Source of the DNA: Nakamurella silvestris
Lineage (GTDB): Bacteria > Actinomycetota > Actinomycetes > Mycobacteriales > Nakamurellaceae
Reading direction: 5' to 3'
Assembly (NCBI GenBank): GCA_003576535.1
Contig: QXCQ01000018.1
Span: forward strand, 127,788-171,721
DNA: 43,934 nt
How positions within the stretch are numbered: the first letter of the stretch is position 1; every line of letters starts with the position of its first letter. Position numbers and translations under genes: made by a program. Positions 24,349 to 33,806 of the stretch are shown piece by piece. Under the pieces are notes generated by a model. That model worked only from the letters and a program-made list of their open reading frames with translations, was not told the DNA's origin and made no database searches.

Positions 24349-25284
24349 TCAGAGCACCTTGCTGCGCAGGAAACTGTCGATCGCGTCGGTGACGGCCAGC
24401 GGTTGCTCCTCGGCCGGGTAGTGCCCGCTGCCGGTGATGACCCGCTGCCGGTAGTCACCGACACAGTGTTCGGCGGCCTCGCTGAGCATCTCCACCGGGA
24501 TCACCGGGTCCCCGTCGGCTCCGAGGTTGAGCACCGGCACGGTCACCGGCTGGGCCGTCAGCGCCTCGCGGTGCCGCACCCCGTCCGCCTGCCAGGGGGA
24601 GCGGGCGACCCACCGCAGATGTTCCAGCGCGGCAGGTGCGGCCCCGGGGATGCAGATGGCCTGGCGCATCCGGACCATGGCCGCCTCGAAATCGGCGGTC
24701 GCCGTCCAGGCGGGTCCGCCGTCACGGCGGAAGATCCGCTCCAGCTCCGCGCCGCCCGCGGCCACCAGCCGACGTTCCGGCCAGAACGGCCACTGGGCCC
24801 AGGACAGCAGGTTCTGGTAGCCGCCGGTGTAGACGCTCTTGCGGATCTTGGTCAGGGTCATCGGGTGCGCGGAGGCCACCGCGACCACCGCACTGACCTG
24901 CTCCGGATGCAGCACCGCGGTGTTGTAGGCGGCGAGACCGCCGAACCCGGTGCCGATGACGACGGCCTCGCGGTCGCCGAGACCACGGACCAGCGCGGCG
25001 ATGTCGTCGGCCAGGACGAAGGCGTCGTAGCCGTTCGGGGGTTTGTCGGTGTCCCCGTACCCACGGAGGTCGGGGGCGACCACCCGGAAGCCGGCCTCGG
25101 CCAGCCCGGTGATCTGATGACGCCAGGACCACCAGAACTGACCGAACCCGTGCAACAGCAGGACCAGCGGGCCGGTGCCGGCCTCGGCGATGTGGAACCG
25201 GATGCCGTTGGCACTGACGTCACGATGGGTCCACGGTCCGTCGTAACGGACCGTGGAGGGGTCGGGACTGATCGAGCTCGGCAT
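24349..25284 (-). CDS. Alpha/beta hydrolase, EphE-like (Rv3670-like)
   Basis: A 311-residue alpha/beta-hydrolase fold protein resembling epoxide hydrolase-type EphE. The oxyanion region LLLHGFGQFWWSWRHQ (near 43-58) and DLRGYGDTDKPPNGYD are typical. The nucleophile elbow reads IGTGFGGLA, so the residue where epoxide hydrolases have Asp, and esterases Ser, is Gly. The C-terminal GSGHYPAEEQP keeps the histidine. The mycobacterial counterpart as I remember it also deviates at this elbow, so the subfamily may not be a classical epoxide hydrolase. ATG 25284 is the first start and lies 34 bp after the holin-like gene, in the same orientation, probably cotranscribed. Confidence 0.8.
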   Translation of the reverse strand: MPSSISPDPSTVRYDGPWTHRDVSANGIRFHIAEAGTGPLVLLLHGFGQFWWSWRHQITGLAEAGFRVVAPDLRGYGDTDKPPNGYDAFVLADDIAALVRGLGDREAVVIGTGFGGLAAYNTAVLHPEQVSAVVAVASAHPMTLTKIRKSVYTGGYQNLLSWAQWPFWPERRLVAAGGAELERIFRRDGGPAWTATADFEAAMVRMRQAICIPGAAPAALEHLRWVARSPWQADGVRHREALTAQPVTVPVLNLGADGDPVIPVEMLSEAAEHCVGDYRQRVITGSGHYPAEEQPLAVTDAIDSFLRSKVL

Positions 25285-25318
25285 CGGCTTCGGCCGGCGG
25301 GTGCCGGTCGGAAGTCTC

Positions 25319-25798
25319 TCAGACGTCGGAATGGGTGGCGGCCTGACGGAGCGCCTCCGCCGATTCCTTCAGCGTGGAGATGGTCTTCTCCGGCTTCTTG
25401 ATCTTCTTGATCTTCCGGATGCCCAGGAACACCAGGGCACCGATCAGCAGCAGCATCAGGCCGATGGTGATCAGGAAGGAGGCCCACCGGGGCAGCCAGA
25501 TGTCGAGGATCTCGCTGAAGACGAACGGGGCGAAGAAGAGCAGGAAGATGCCGATGAAGGCGGCGGCGATGAAGAAGACGCCACCGGTCAGGGCCTGTTT
25601 GGCCGAGGCGGTGATCTCCAGCTTGGCCAGCTCGATCTCGGCCCGCACGAGGGTGGAGAGGTGGGTCGTCGCGTCCTTGACCAGGGTGCCGATCGACGCC
25701 GCCGGGTCGACATCGACCTCGGGGGTGAGCGCGATGGACGGAACTCCGGTGGTGGAACGGTACGAGGTTGGTCCTGGGTTGGCCCCTGGGATCGACAC
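25319..25798 (-). CDS. Phage-holin-superfamily (DUF1469-type) membrane protein (Rv3669-like)
   Basis: A 159-residue protein with an N-terminal soluble helix (SIGTLVKDATTHLSTLVRAEIELAKLEI, residues 36-63), two membrane helices (68-95 and 103-125) and a basic C-terminal stretch IRKIKKIKKPEKTI. This is the layout of actinobacterial putative phage holin family 3_6 proteins, which are chromosomal, not prophage, genes. It sits between acs-DinB and the hydrolase like Rv3669. GTG 25798 follows GGAGAGGG. The 243-bp gap upstream (25799-26041) contains no gene I can see. Confidence 0.8.
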   Translation of the reverse strand: MSIPGANPGPTSYRSTTGVPSIALTPEVDVDPAASIGTLVKDATTHLSTLVRAEIELAKLEITASAKQALTGGVFFIAAAFIGIFLLFFAPFVFSEILDIWLPRWASFLITIGLMLLLIGALVFLGIRKIKKIKKPEKTISTLKESAEALRQAATHSDV

Positions 25799-26041
25799 AG
25801 CCCTCTCCTGACGTTTGGCTTACCTGGTGCTGCGGACGGCGATCCGATCCCCACCCGGAACCATCACGAAGGGTGAGGGGCAACGGGACGAACGGGTCTC
25901 GAACTTGGTTCATCGTGCCATGCCGGGACGCCTCGTTCGATTCGGCGCTCCCCGGCGTGAGTGATTCAACTCTGCCCAGGACGGGCCGTCCCCATGCCAG
26001 GGAGGGGTCGGTCGCCTGGCCCGGGGCGTGCCCGGTGCCCG

Positions 26042-26557
26042 CTACTCGCCGGTGGTGCCGTCGATGGCCTCGCGGATCAGGTCGGCGTGACCGTTGTGCC
26101 GGGCGTACTCCTCGATCATGTGGGTGTAGACCCACCGGAGGGAGAAGGTCCGGCCGCGTTCGTCGGTGTGCTCGTGGTCCAGACCGAGGGTGGCGACCCC
26201 GGAATCGGACAAGGCCCACTCGGCGCGGAAGGCCGCCACATCGGCCGGGATGTCCGCCGTGGCAACGTCATCGAACTCACCGTCCGGGTTGTCGGGGCCG
26301 TAGTAGCGCGGACTCCAGCGGAGGGCGAAATCGCCGAACCAACCGTTCTCCACGTCCGTCATGTGACGGACCAACCCGATCAGGGTCAGGTTCGTCGTGG
26401 GGATGGCGGCGGTGCGCAGCTGCTCCTCGGTGAGCCCGGCACATCGGTTCCACAGGGTGGCCCGGTGGTAGTCGAGCCACGCCTGCAACATGGTCCGCTC
26501 GTCCGCGGCGATCGGCGGTTCCGGTCGGTCGACGGCCGTGATGGGGATCTCGCTCAC
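26042..26557 (-). CDS. DinB/DUF664 family protein
   Basis: A 171-residue four-helix-bundle protein of the DinB superfamily, DUF664 group. These proteins are linked to mycothiol or bacillithiol-dependent transferase chemistry. Three histidines expected to bind a metal are visible: H in VRHMTDVENGWFGD, H in HTDERGRTFSL or the neighbouring YTHMIEEYARHNGHADLIREAIDG, the latter being the family C-terminal signature. GTG 26557 lies 5 bp after the strong ribosome site GAAGGAGAG. It is 54 bp downstream of acs on the same strand and could be read from its transcript. The substrate is unknown. Confidence 0.82.
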   Translation of the reverse strand: MSEIPITAVDRPEPPIAADERTMLQAWLDYHRATLWNRCAGLTEEQLRTAAIPTTNLTLIGLVRHMTDVENGWFGDFALRWSPRYYGPDNPDGEFDDVATADIPADVAAFRAEWALSDSGVATLGLDHEHTDERGRTFSLRWVYTHMIEEYARHNGHADLIREAIDGTTGE

Positions 26558-26611
26558 ATTCTCTCCTTCATCTCGTGTCCTTCGACCGCCCGGAACCGGT
26601 CCGCGGGGCTG

Positions 26612-28570
<1,959 letters not shown>

Positions 28571-28754
28571 GGGGGAATCGGCCTTTCTGACGACTGCGGT
28601 GTCGTGGTCTTTCGGTGCGCGGCGGATTCAACTGCCTTCGCCGGTGCTGAACAAACTATCGCTGTACCGGGCCCGGCCACGCAGCAGGCCCCGGAAAATC
28701 GCATCCTCCGTACCCTCCATTCTGCTCCTGCCAGTTTCTGCGGAAATAGGGAAA

Positions 28755-28774
28755 TGTGCCGTGGTCAAGGCACA
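28755..28774. promoter_or_regulatory. Inverted repeat in the acs/Fic-like divergent region
   Basis: TGTGCC at 28755-28760 and GGCACA at 28769-28774 form perfect arms with an 8-bp spacer. It ends 8 bp before the GTG start of the Fic-like gene and lies 185 bp upstream of acs. The arms recall GlxR/CRP half-sites (TGTG/CACA), but the spacing differs from TGTGA-N6-TCACA. Confidence 0.35.
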
Positions 28775-28782
28775 GTGATTGT

Positions 28783-29595
28783 GTGAGCAACACATCCGCC
28801 TGGCCTGACCTGACGAGATTGACCGGGGTGTCCGAAGCGGTCGAGGAAGCACGGTCGGCAATCGCCGAGTTACGCCGGCATCCGGCGAATCGACGGGGCT
28901 GGCCGAAGTCCGCTGCCGCGGCCGGTGTGCGCGCGGCGCGGGCCTCGGCGGCGCTCGACGGCGGGTCCCAGATCCTGGATCGGGATGCCGAGGCGATCAC
29001 CGACCCCGTCCTCGCCGGATCGATGCGGTGCCACGCCGCTGTCGTCAGCCTCGCACCGGTGTGGGAACGGGCGCCGCTGCAGGCCCTCGCACGGCTGCAC
29101 ACCCTTGCGGCCGCCGATCTGGAACACGAGTCGGCCCTGGGGCGACCGCGAGGTTCGGGGATCGGCCCGGATCCCCTCCCGGGCACCGGCTCGGGTTCGG
29201 ACCCGGGTCCTGTTCCGGCGGCCGACGACCGCATCGCGGGGCGGCTCGCAGCCCTGGCGACACTGGTCACGCATGCTCCGTGGCCCGCCCCTGTGATCAC
29301 CGCCATAGTTCACGCCGAAGTGTTGACCTTGCAGCCATTCCGTTCGGCCAATGGGGTTATCGCCCGTGCGGCCGCCCGTCTGACCATGATCTCCTCGGGC
29401 CTGGATTCGCAGAGCCTGTCGGTCCCCGAGGTGGGTCATCTGCGCCGGGAGAAGCGTTACCGCGAGTGTGCAATCGGTTACGCCACAGGAGATCCGGCCG
29501 CCGTGGCGGAGTGGATCGTCCATGTCTGCGATGCCTTGGCGGCAGGAGCGCGGGAGGGGCGGTCCATCGCCGATGCGATCGGGGCAGAAGGGTGA
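28783..29595 (+). CDS. Fic-domain-like protein with degenerate active site
   Basis: A 270-residue mostly helical protein similar to actinobacterial proteins labelled oxidoreductase or Fic-like. Near residue 185-200 is LQPFRSANGVIARAAARL, which aligns with the Fic motif HPFxxGNGRxxR. The catalytic His is Gln and the Gly-Asn-Gly-Arg core is Ala-Asn-Gly-Val. AMP transfer by the usual mechanism is therefore unlikely. Residues 120-150 are an inserted Gly/Pro/Ser/Asp-rich linker (GTGSGSDPGP). GTG 28783 is chosen over an upstream in-frame ATG because the sequence VSNTSAWPDLTRL fits coding use and a 20-bp inverted repeat occupies the region before it. In Streptomyces a similar gene borders the 6C/6S-like RNA pair. 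Confidence 0.6.
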   Translation: MSNTSAWPDLTRLTGVSEAVEEARSAIAELRRHPANRRGWPKSAAAAGVRAARASAALDGGSQILDRDAEAITDPVLAGSMRCHAAVVSLAPVWERAPLQALARLHTLAAADLEHESALGRPRGSGIGPDPLPGTGSGSDPGPVPAADDRIAGRLAALATLVTHAPWPAPVITAIVHAEVLTLQPFRSANGVIARAAARLTMISSGLDSQSLSVPEVGHLRREKRYRECAIGYATGDPAAVAEWIVHVCDALAAGAREGRSIADAIGAEG

Positions 29596-29630
29596 CCGGG
29601 TGGACCGGTGCGGCTGCTTGCCAACGGCGG

Positions 29631-29672
29631 AAATATGAAAGGCGGTGTCCCACAAGGATGTGGGACACCGCC
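29631..29672 (-). terminator. Intrinsic terminator of the minus-strand RNA
   Basis: GGCGGTGTCCCAC and GTGGGACACCGCC form a 13-bp perfect stem (29641-29653 and 29660-29672) with a 6-base loop. On the minus strand it is followed by TTTCATATTT. On the plus strand no T run follows, so the orientation is minus, although it may also slow readthrough from the Fic-like gene. Confidence 0.8.
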
Positions 29673-30020
29673 TGCGCAGGCTGAGCGGCTACCAGGCTTC
29701 ACCACTGTCCGTCCTGCAAGCGGGTGCGACGCTTTTCGTCGCAAGCCCTGAACGGCTTACCTCTCGCGGTTGTTGCGGTGAGTGGGTACCGGGGGTCGGC
29801 GCACGAAGTCCGCTCGGGGGTGGACGGTGTTTCTCTCCCACGCCGTCCCTGGCCAGTCACGAAGTTCGATAACTCCTTCCTACGCCCGCCGGGGCGGGCG
29901 GGCAATAGCCAGCCACACCTTCGTGTCAGGGGAACCGATTCAGACCGTTCGGGTGTGCGTCTGAATGGGGGGTGGTCTTGGTCGGGATCTCCTTTTCGGT
30001 GGATTCCCCAGCGGTAGTGC
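29631..30020 (-). ncRNA. Probable Ms1/scr3559-like abundant small RNA
   Basis: About 390 bases with no credible protein, dense in stem-loops, ending in an intrinsic terminator on the minus strand. Visible stems are GCGACG/CGTCGC (29726-29742), ATTCAGAC/GTCTGAAT (29938-29966) and the final 13-bp terminator stem. In M. tuberculosis (ncRv13661, homologue of Ms1) and in Streptomyces (scr3559) an abundant RNA-polymerase-associated RNA lies beside 6C and ssd and is transcribed away from them, which is the same placing and direction as here. The identification rests on synteny and structure, not on a sequence match. RNase P and tmRNA hallmarks are absent. The 5' end is uncertain, somewhere near 30000-30040. 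Confidence 0.55.
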
Positions 30021-30043
30021 TGGCGGTCAGGCGCAGGTCCGGC

Positions 30044-30049
30044 TACAGT
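30044..30049 (+). promoter_or_regulatory. -10 box of the 6C RNA
   Basis: TACAGT at 30044-30049 puts the transcription start at 30056-30057, exactly the first base of the first 6C stem. TTGACA at 30049-30054 overlaps it but has no -10 at the right distance. No clear -35 is seen for TACAGT. Confidence 0.5.
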
Positions 30050-30055
30050 TGACAT

Positions 30056-30207
30056 CGGCCGGCATTCACCCCCCCCGAATCCGGCCGCCCGTCCGGTTCA
30101 CCCCCCTGAACCGTGACCCGCGGCCCCCGCCTACCCCCCCCTGGCGGGGGCCGCCCTTAACTTCAGCACCACGATGGCCCACCGGATCCGGTGGGCCATT
30201 GTTGTTT
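30056..30207 (+). ncRNA. 6C small RNA (three C-rich hairpin loops)
   Basis: Hairpin 1: CGGCCGG (30056-30062) pairs with CCGGCCG (30081-30087), with inner ATTC/GAAT and a loop containing eight C (30069-30076). Hairpin 2: CGGTTCA (30094-30100) and TGAACCG (30107-30113) enclose exactly six C. Hairpin 3: GCGGCCCCCGCC (30120-30131) and GGCGGGGGCCGC (30143-30154) enclose a loop with eight C (30134-30141). A short linker CTTAACTTCAGC and an intrinsic terminator follow. The two C-loop hairpins are the defining mark of the 6C family (B11, ncRv13660c), which lies upstream of ssd in mycobacteria as here. C-rich loops in 6C base-pair with G-rich translation-start regions of mRNAs. Confidence 0.9.
30174..30207 (+). 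terminator. Intrinsic terminator of 6C RNA
   Basis: ATGGCCCACCGG (30174-30185) and CCGGTGGGCCAT (30188-30199) form a 12-bp perfect stem with a two-base AT centre, followed by the T-rich TGTTGTTT. Confidence 0.85.
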
Positions 30208-30598
30208 CTCCGGGCCTTTTCCTTCCTCGCCGTTTCCCGATGTCCCGCGACAGGTCGATGGTCCCCCGGGGAGTCGGCGCGGTGCCGTCGCCCTTTCCCG
30301 GGTCGGGCAGCCACGGTTGATGTCGATCAGCTGAAATCTGGGGACCACCCCCGATCGACACCCACAGTCATCCGTGTCCCCGGTGGTGGTGGTCCGCGGG
30401 CACGGCTCACCCATTGGCGAATTCTGCCCCGGGAGAGGTGATATTCCTGCACACACAGTGACGGTCGCGGTGCACCCGATCGGACTTGTCCACACCCTGG
30501 AATTCCTTACACATCGACCCGATCCGGCCTTCCGCGCACCGAGGCGTCGCGGCACGCTGCGGGAGAGGCTCCCCTCCGGGGCCGCGGGAGGGGAAACC
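30208..30598 (+). other. Untranslated region upstream of ssd
   Basis: No gene is supported here. A possible promoter is TTGTCC (30486-30491) with TACACA (30508-30513) at 16-bp spacing, giving a leader of about 80 bases before ssd. An open frame from 30374 continues into ssd but has no ribosome site and poor coding character before 30599. Confidence 0.35.
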
Positions 30599-31774
30599 AT
30601 GGACACCAGGCCGCTGATCGTCACCGATGACGAGGAACTGTTGGAGGAACTGCTGCACCTCGGTGCGGCCGCCGGGGTCGACCTGGTTCGAGCCCGCCAT
30701 CCGGACAACCGGGCCCAGTGGCGTACCGCCCGGGTGATCGTCATCGATGCGGCAGCGGCCGGGGCGGCGGTGCGGGCCGACTGGCCCCGGCGGGCCGGGG
30801 TCTTCGCCGTCATGCTCGTCGAACCCGATCCACTCGTGTGGGAACACTGCGCCCGGCTGGGGGTGGAGGACACCCTCCGGCTGCCGGCCGACGAGGCCTT
30901 GTTGGTGGAGATCCTCGCCGACGCCGAGGACACGGCTGCCGACGGCGGCCGTTCGGTCGCCGTGCTCGGTGCCCGTGGCGGGGCCGGGGCCTCCGTGCTG
31001 GCTGCGGCTCTGTCCGTGACGGCGGCCCGGGCGGGCGCGCCGGTGATCCTGGCCGATTGCGACCCGTGGGGCACGGGACAGGAGGTGCTCCTCGGGGTCG
31101 AGTCCCTCTCGGGGCTGCGCTGGCCGGACCTGCTCGCCTCCACCGGTCGGGTCGCCACCGATGCCCTGCACCGGTCGTTGCCGTCGGTGCCCCGGGTCCG
31201 CCTGACGTCACGGGACAGGGACGGGGCAGGCACCGGGGGCCCGGATGCCGGAGCCCGGGGTCGACCGATGCCGGGCGCGGGCGGTCTGGGGAGGCTGTCG
31301 GTGCTGGCGCAGGACCGCGCCCGTCCGGGGCCCGTCCCCGCCGGTGTGGTCGACGTGGTCATCACCTCGTGCCGTCGTGCCGGTGAACTCGTGGTCCTCG
31401 ATCTGCCACGTGCACCCTCGGAGGCGGGGGACCGTGCCGTGGAGCTGGCCGATCTGGTGGTCCTGGTCGCCTCGGCGGATGTCGGGTCCTGCTCGGCCGC
31501 ACGCGGTGTTCTCGATCGGCTTCGCCCGTGGGGTGTGCCGCTCGGGCTGGTGGTGCGTGGTCCTTCCCCAGGTGGGCTCGGGGCCGACGACGTGGCGAGG
31601 GCGTTGGATCTTCCGCTGTTGAGTTCGATGCGACCGCAACCGGGGCTGGCTCGTGATCTCGAACTCGGGGTGCCGCCCGGTCTGCGCGGGACCGGTCCGT
31701 TGGCATCGGCCGCGAAGGAGGTCCTGGCCCGGTTACCGCGGGCACAGGACCGATCGCGGGGGCGGGTGCGTTGA
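30599..31774 (+). CDS. ssd: Septum-site-determining/TadZ-CpaE-like protein (Rv3660c-like)
   Basis: A 391-residue MinD/ParA-superfamily protein that heads the Tad operon. Members position the pilus machine and, in mycobacteria, influence septum formation. Residues 1-115 resemble a receiver-like domain. The P-loop domain starts at VAVLGARGGAGASVLAAAL (near 118-136). Both lysines of the deviant Walker A motif (K-GG-x-GK-T/S) are replaced (ARGGAGAS), so ATP hydrolysis is doubtful. VILADCDPWG and VVLDLPR follow as the expected switch and Walker B regions. A Gly/Arg/Asp-rich insertion lies near 205-235. ATG 30599 follows GGGAGGGG. It overlaps tadA by TTGA. The 6C RNA gene lies 392 bp upstream on the same strand. 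Confidence 0.85.
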   Translation: MDTRPLIVTDDEELLEELLHLGAAAGVDLVRARHPDNRAQWRTARVIVIDAAAAGAAVRADWPRRAGVFAVMLVEPDPLVWEHCARLGVEDTLRLPADEALLVEILADAEDTAADGGRSVAVLGARGGAGASVLAAALSVTAARAGAPVILADCDPWGTGQEVLLGVESLSGLRWPDLLASTGRVATDALHRSLPSVPRVRLTSRDRDGAGTGGPDAGARGRPMPGAGGLGRLSVLAQDRARPGPVPAGVVDVVITSCRRAGELVVLDLPRAPSEAGDRAVELADLVVLVASADVGSCSAARGVLDRLRPWGVPLGLVVRGPSPGGLGADDVARALDLPLLSSMRPQPGLARDLELGVPPGLRGTGPLASAAKEVLARLPRAQDRSRGRVR

Positions 31775-32994
31775 ACGGCGACCATCCGGCGGCGCTGCCG
31801 GCCGACCTGCTCGGACGGGTCCGGCAGCGGCTCGCCGGCGAGGGGGCCGGGGTCAGCTCGGCGACCGTCGCCCGCGCGGTTCGCGCCGAGGCCGGTCTGC
31901 TGGTCAGCGACGCGCAGATGCTCGACCTGATTCGCGCCTTCCACTGCGAACTGGTCGGAACCGGACCGTTGGCTGCGCTGCTCGCCGATCCGGACACCAC
32001 CGATGTGATCGTCAACGGACCCGATGACGTCCGCGTCGACCGGGGGCGTGGCTGGGAATCGACGGAGGTACGGTTCGCCGACGACGAGGCGGTGACACGT
32101 CTGGCCCGCAGGTTGGCGGTGGCGGCCGGGCGGCGGCTCGACGACGCCCAGCCCTTCGTGGACGCGGATCTGCCCGACGGCTCCCGGTTGCACGCCGTGT
32201 TGGCTCCACCGGCCGCATCGGGCACCTGCCTGTCGATCCGGACCCTCCGGCCGAGCAGGCACGGGATGGACTCACTGGCCGCCGGGGGGACCTTTCCCGG
32301 TCTGGTGCGGCCGGTGCTGGAGGCGATCATCCTGGCCCGCTGCCCGTTCCTGATCAGCGGGGGTACCGGCACCGGCAAAACAACCCTGCTGGGGGCGATG
32401 CTCGGGGCCGTGCCACCGACGGAGCGGATCGTGACCGTCGAGGACTCGGCCGAGCTCCGTCCGGAGCATCCGCACGTGGTTCGGCTCGTGGCGCGCACGG
32501 ACAACGTCGAAGGTGCCGGTCGGATCGAACTGCGGGAACTGGTCCGGCAGGCGCTGCGGATGCGGCCGGACCGGCTGGTCGTGGGGGAGGTGCGGGGCGC
32601 AGAGATCATTGATCTGCTGTCGGCGTTGAACACCGGTCACGAGGGTGGGGCCGGGACGGTCCACGCCAATGCCGTGATGGAGGTACCGGCCCGGATGGAG
32701 GCCCTCGGTTCCCTCGGCGGGCTGGACCGGTACGCCCTGCACGCCCAGTTGGCCGGCGCATTGAGGGTGGTCGTCCATCTGCGCCGGGGTGGTGGTCCGG
32801 CTCGGGGTGCGGCGGGCCGGGTCCGGGCTGCCGGGGAGGCGGGGCGGACCGTGGCCGGGGTCGGGGTGTTGACGATGGGCAGTCGTGGACTGATGGTTCC
32901 GGCGACCGCGATCGACGATGCCGGGCGACCGACCGAACACGCCGGTCTGCTGGCCGGAATCCTGCGCGAGCGTGGGGTGGCGGTGCCGTGGTGA
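31771..32994 (+). CDS. tadA: TadA/CpaF-type secretion ATPase
   Basis: A 407-residue hexameric ATPase of the VirB11/GspE superfamily that powers pilus assembly at the cytoplasmic membrane face. An N-terminal domain of about 170 residues (GPLAALLADPDTTDVIVNGPDDVRVDRG) is followed by Walker A ISGGTGTGKTTLL (near 193-205), the Asp box IVTVEDSAELRPEHPHVVRL, Walker B RMRPDRLVVGEVRGAE and the His box LNTGHEGGAGTVHAN. It matches Rv3659c. TTG 31771 overlaps the ssd stop (TTGA), and the stop overlaps tadB, so the genes are tightly coupled. Confidence 0.94.
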   Translation: MNGDHPAALPADLLGRVRQRLAGEGAGVSSATVARAVRAEAGLLVSDAQMLDLIRAFHCELVGTGPLAALLADPDTTDVIVNGPDDVRVDRGRGWESTEVRFADDEAVTRLARRLAVAAGRRLDDAQPFVDADLPDGSRLHAVLAPPAASGTCLSIRTLRPSRHGMDSLAAGGTFPGLVRPVLEAIILARCPFLISGGTGTGKTTLLGAMLGAVPPTERIVTVEDSAELRPEHPHVVRLVARTDNVEGAGRIELRELVRQALRMRPDRLVVGEVRGAEIIDLLSALNTGHEGGAGTVHANAVMEVPARMEALGSLGGLDRYALHAQLAGALRVVVHLRRGGGPARGAAGRVRAAGEAGRTVAGVGVLTMGSRGLMVPATAIDDAGRPTEHAGLLAGILRERGVAVPW

Positions 32995-33806
32995 CGGCCC
33001 TGGCACTGGGCTTGGTGGCGCCGGCCCTGATGATCTGGCCGGAAGGGGTGGGCAGCAGGGCTCCGGCCGGGAGGAAGCCGGGCCGGGCCGGTGGGGTGCG
33101 CAAATCCCGCCTCGGCCGGGTGACGGTCCCGGTGGCTGGTTGTCTCCTCCTGTCGGTGGTGGTGGTTGCCGGGGTGGGCTGGGCAGCACCGTGGCTGGGG
33201 CTCGCCGGCGGTCTGGCCGCTGCGACGGTGGCAGTGTTGGGACGTGGCGCGGTCCGGCGGCGGAACCGGATGCGGTGTTGTGCCCAGATCGCCTCCGGCG
33301 TCGAGGTTCTCGGCCGTGAACTGCGGGCCGGTGCCGCGATCTCGGTGGCCCTGGCTGCGGCGAAGGAACAGTCGGGGGAGGCCGGCAGTGCGGCTCTGAT
33401 GGTGATGGAGCGGGACGGCGGGTCGGGCCGGCCGTCTGCGGAACTGCCTGTCGACGTAAAGCTTTCGCAGGATCCGGTGGTGGGACAGGCGGTCCGGCGG
33501 TTGCGCGCGGCCTGGCTGCTGAGCAACCACCACGGTGTCCCACTGGCGGGCCTGGTGGAGGTCCTCGGGTCGGATCTGACGGCCGCGGTCGCCGGGGAGA
33601 CGAAGCGGCAGGCCCTGGTGGCAGGGCCGCGTCTGTCGGGCTACCTGCTGTCCGGTCTGCCGCAGGCCGGGCTGATCCTCGGTACGGGGATCGGGGCACG
33701 GCCCCTCCACGTCCTCCTCGCCACCGGGGCCGGGCACGGGCTGCTGCTTGCCGGAGTGGTGCTGGACTGCGCGGGACTGCTGTGGACCGCGCGGATCTCG
33801 CGGTGA
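32988..33806 (+). CDS. tadB: TadB-like type II/IV secretion membrane protein
   Basis: A 272-residue inner-membrane platform protein of the GspF/TadB group. There are membrane segments at residues 1-18, 47-90 (two helices) and two at the C-terminus (about 210-232 and 240-262). The cytoplasmic part includes VEVLGRELRAGAAISVALAAAK and VRRLRAAWLLSNHHGVPLAGLVEVL, which follow the T2SSF domain pattern. Two adjacent GTG codons (32988, 32991) can start it; 32991 gives a GTGA overlap with tadA. It corresponds to Rv3658c and presumably pairs with TadC. Confidence 0.86.
   Translation: MVTALALGLVAPALMIWPEGVGSRAPAGRKPGRAGGVRKSRLGRVTVPVAGCLLLSVVVVAGVGWAAPWLGLAGGLAAATVAVLGRGAVRRRNRMRCCAQIASGVEVLGRELRAGAAISVALAAAKEQSGEAGSAALMVMERDGGSGRPSAELPVDVKLSQDPVVGQAVRRLRAAWLLSNHHGVPLAGLVEVLGSDLTAAVAGETKRQALVAGPRLSGYLLSGLPQAGLILGTGIGARPLHVLLATGAGHGLLLAGVVLDCAGLLWTARISR

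Noticed and set aside
25319-25798. Holin annotation as evidence of a prophage.
   Set aside because: The protein is the chromosomal Rv3669-type membrane protein in a conserved housekeeping block; no phage genes surround it.
29631-30020. RNase P RNA or tmRNA as the identity of the minus-strand RNA.
   Set aside because: The conserved RNase P P4 segments (GAGGAAAGTCC and ACAGAA-type) and the tmRNA tRNA-like ends or tag frame are not seen on either strand.
29699-30055. Possible small proteins on either strand in the Fic-like to 6C gap.
   Set aside because: No ribosome sites and Arg/Pro/Gly-rich nonsense composition. The dense stem-loops and minus-strand terminator fit an RNA gene better.
30374-30598. 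An N-terminal extension of ssd.
   Set aside because: The in-frame stretch upstream of ATG 30599 lacks a ribosome site and contains a possible promoter, while GGGAGGGG sits correctly before 30599.
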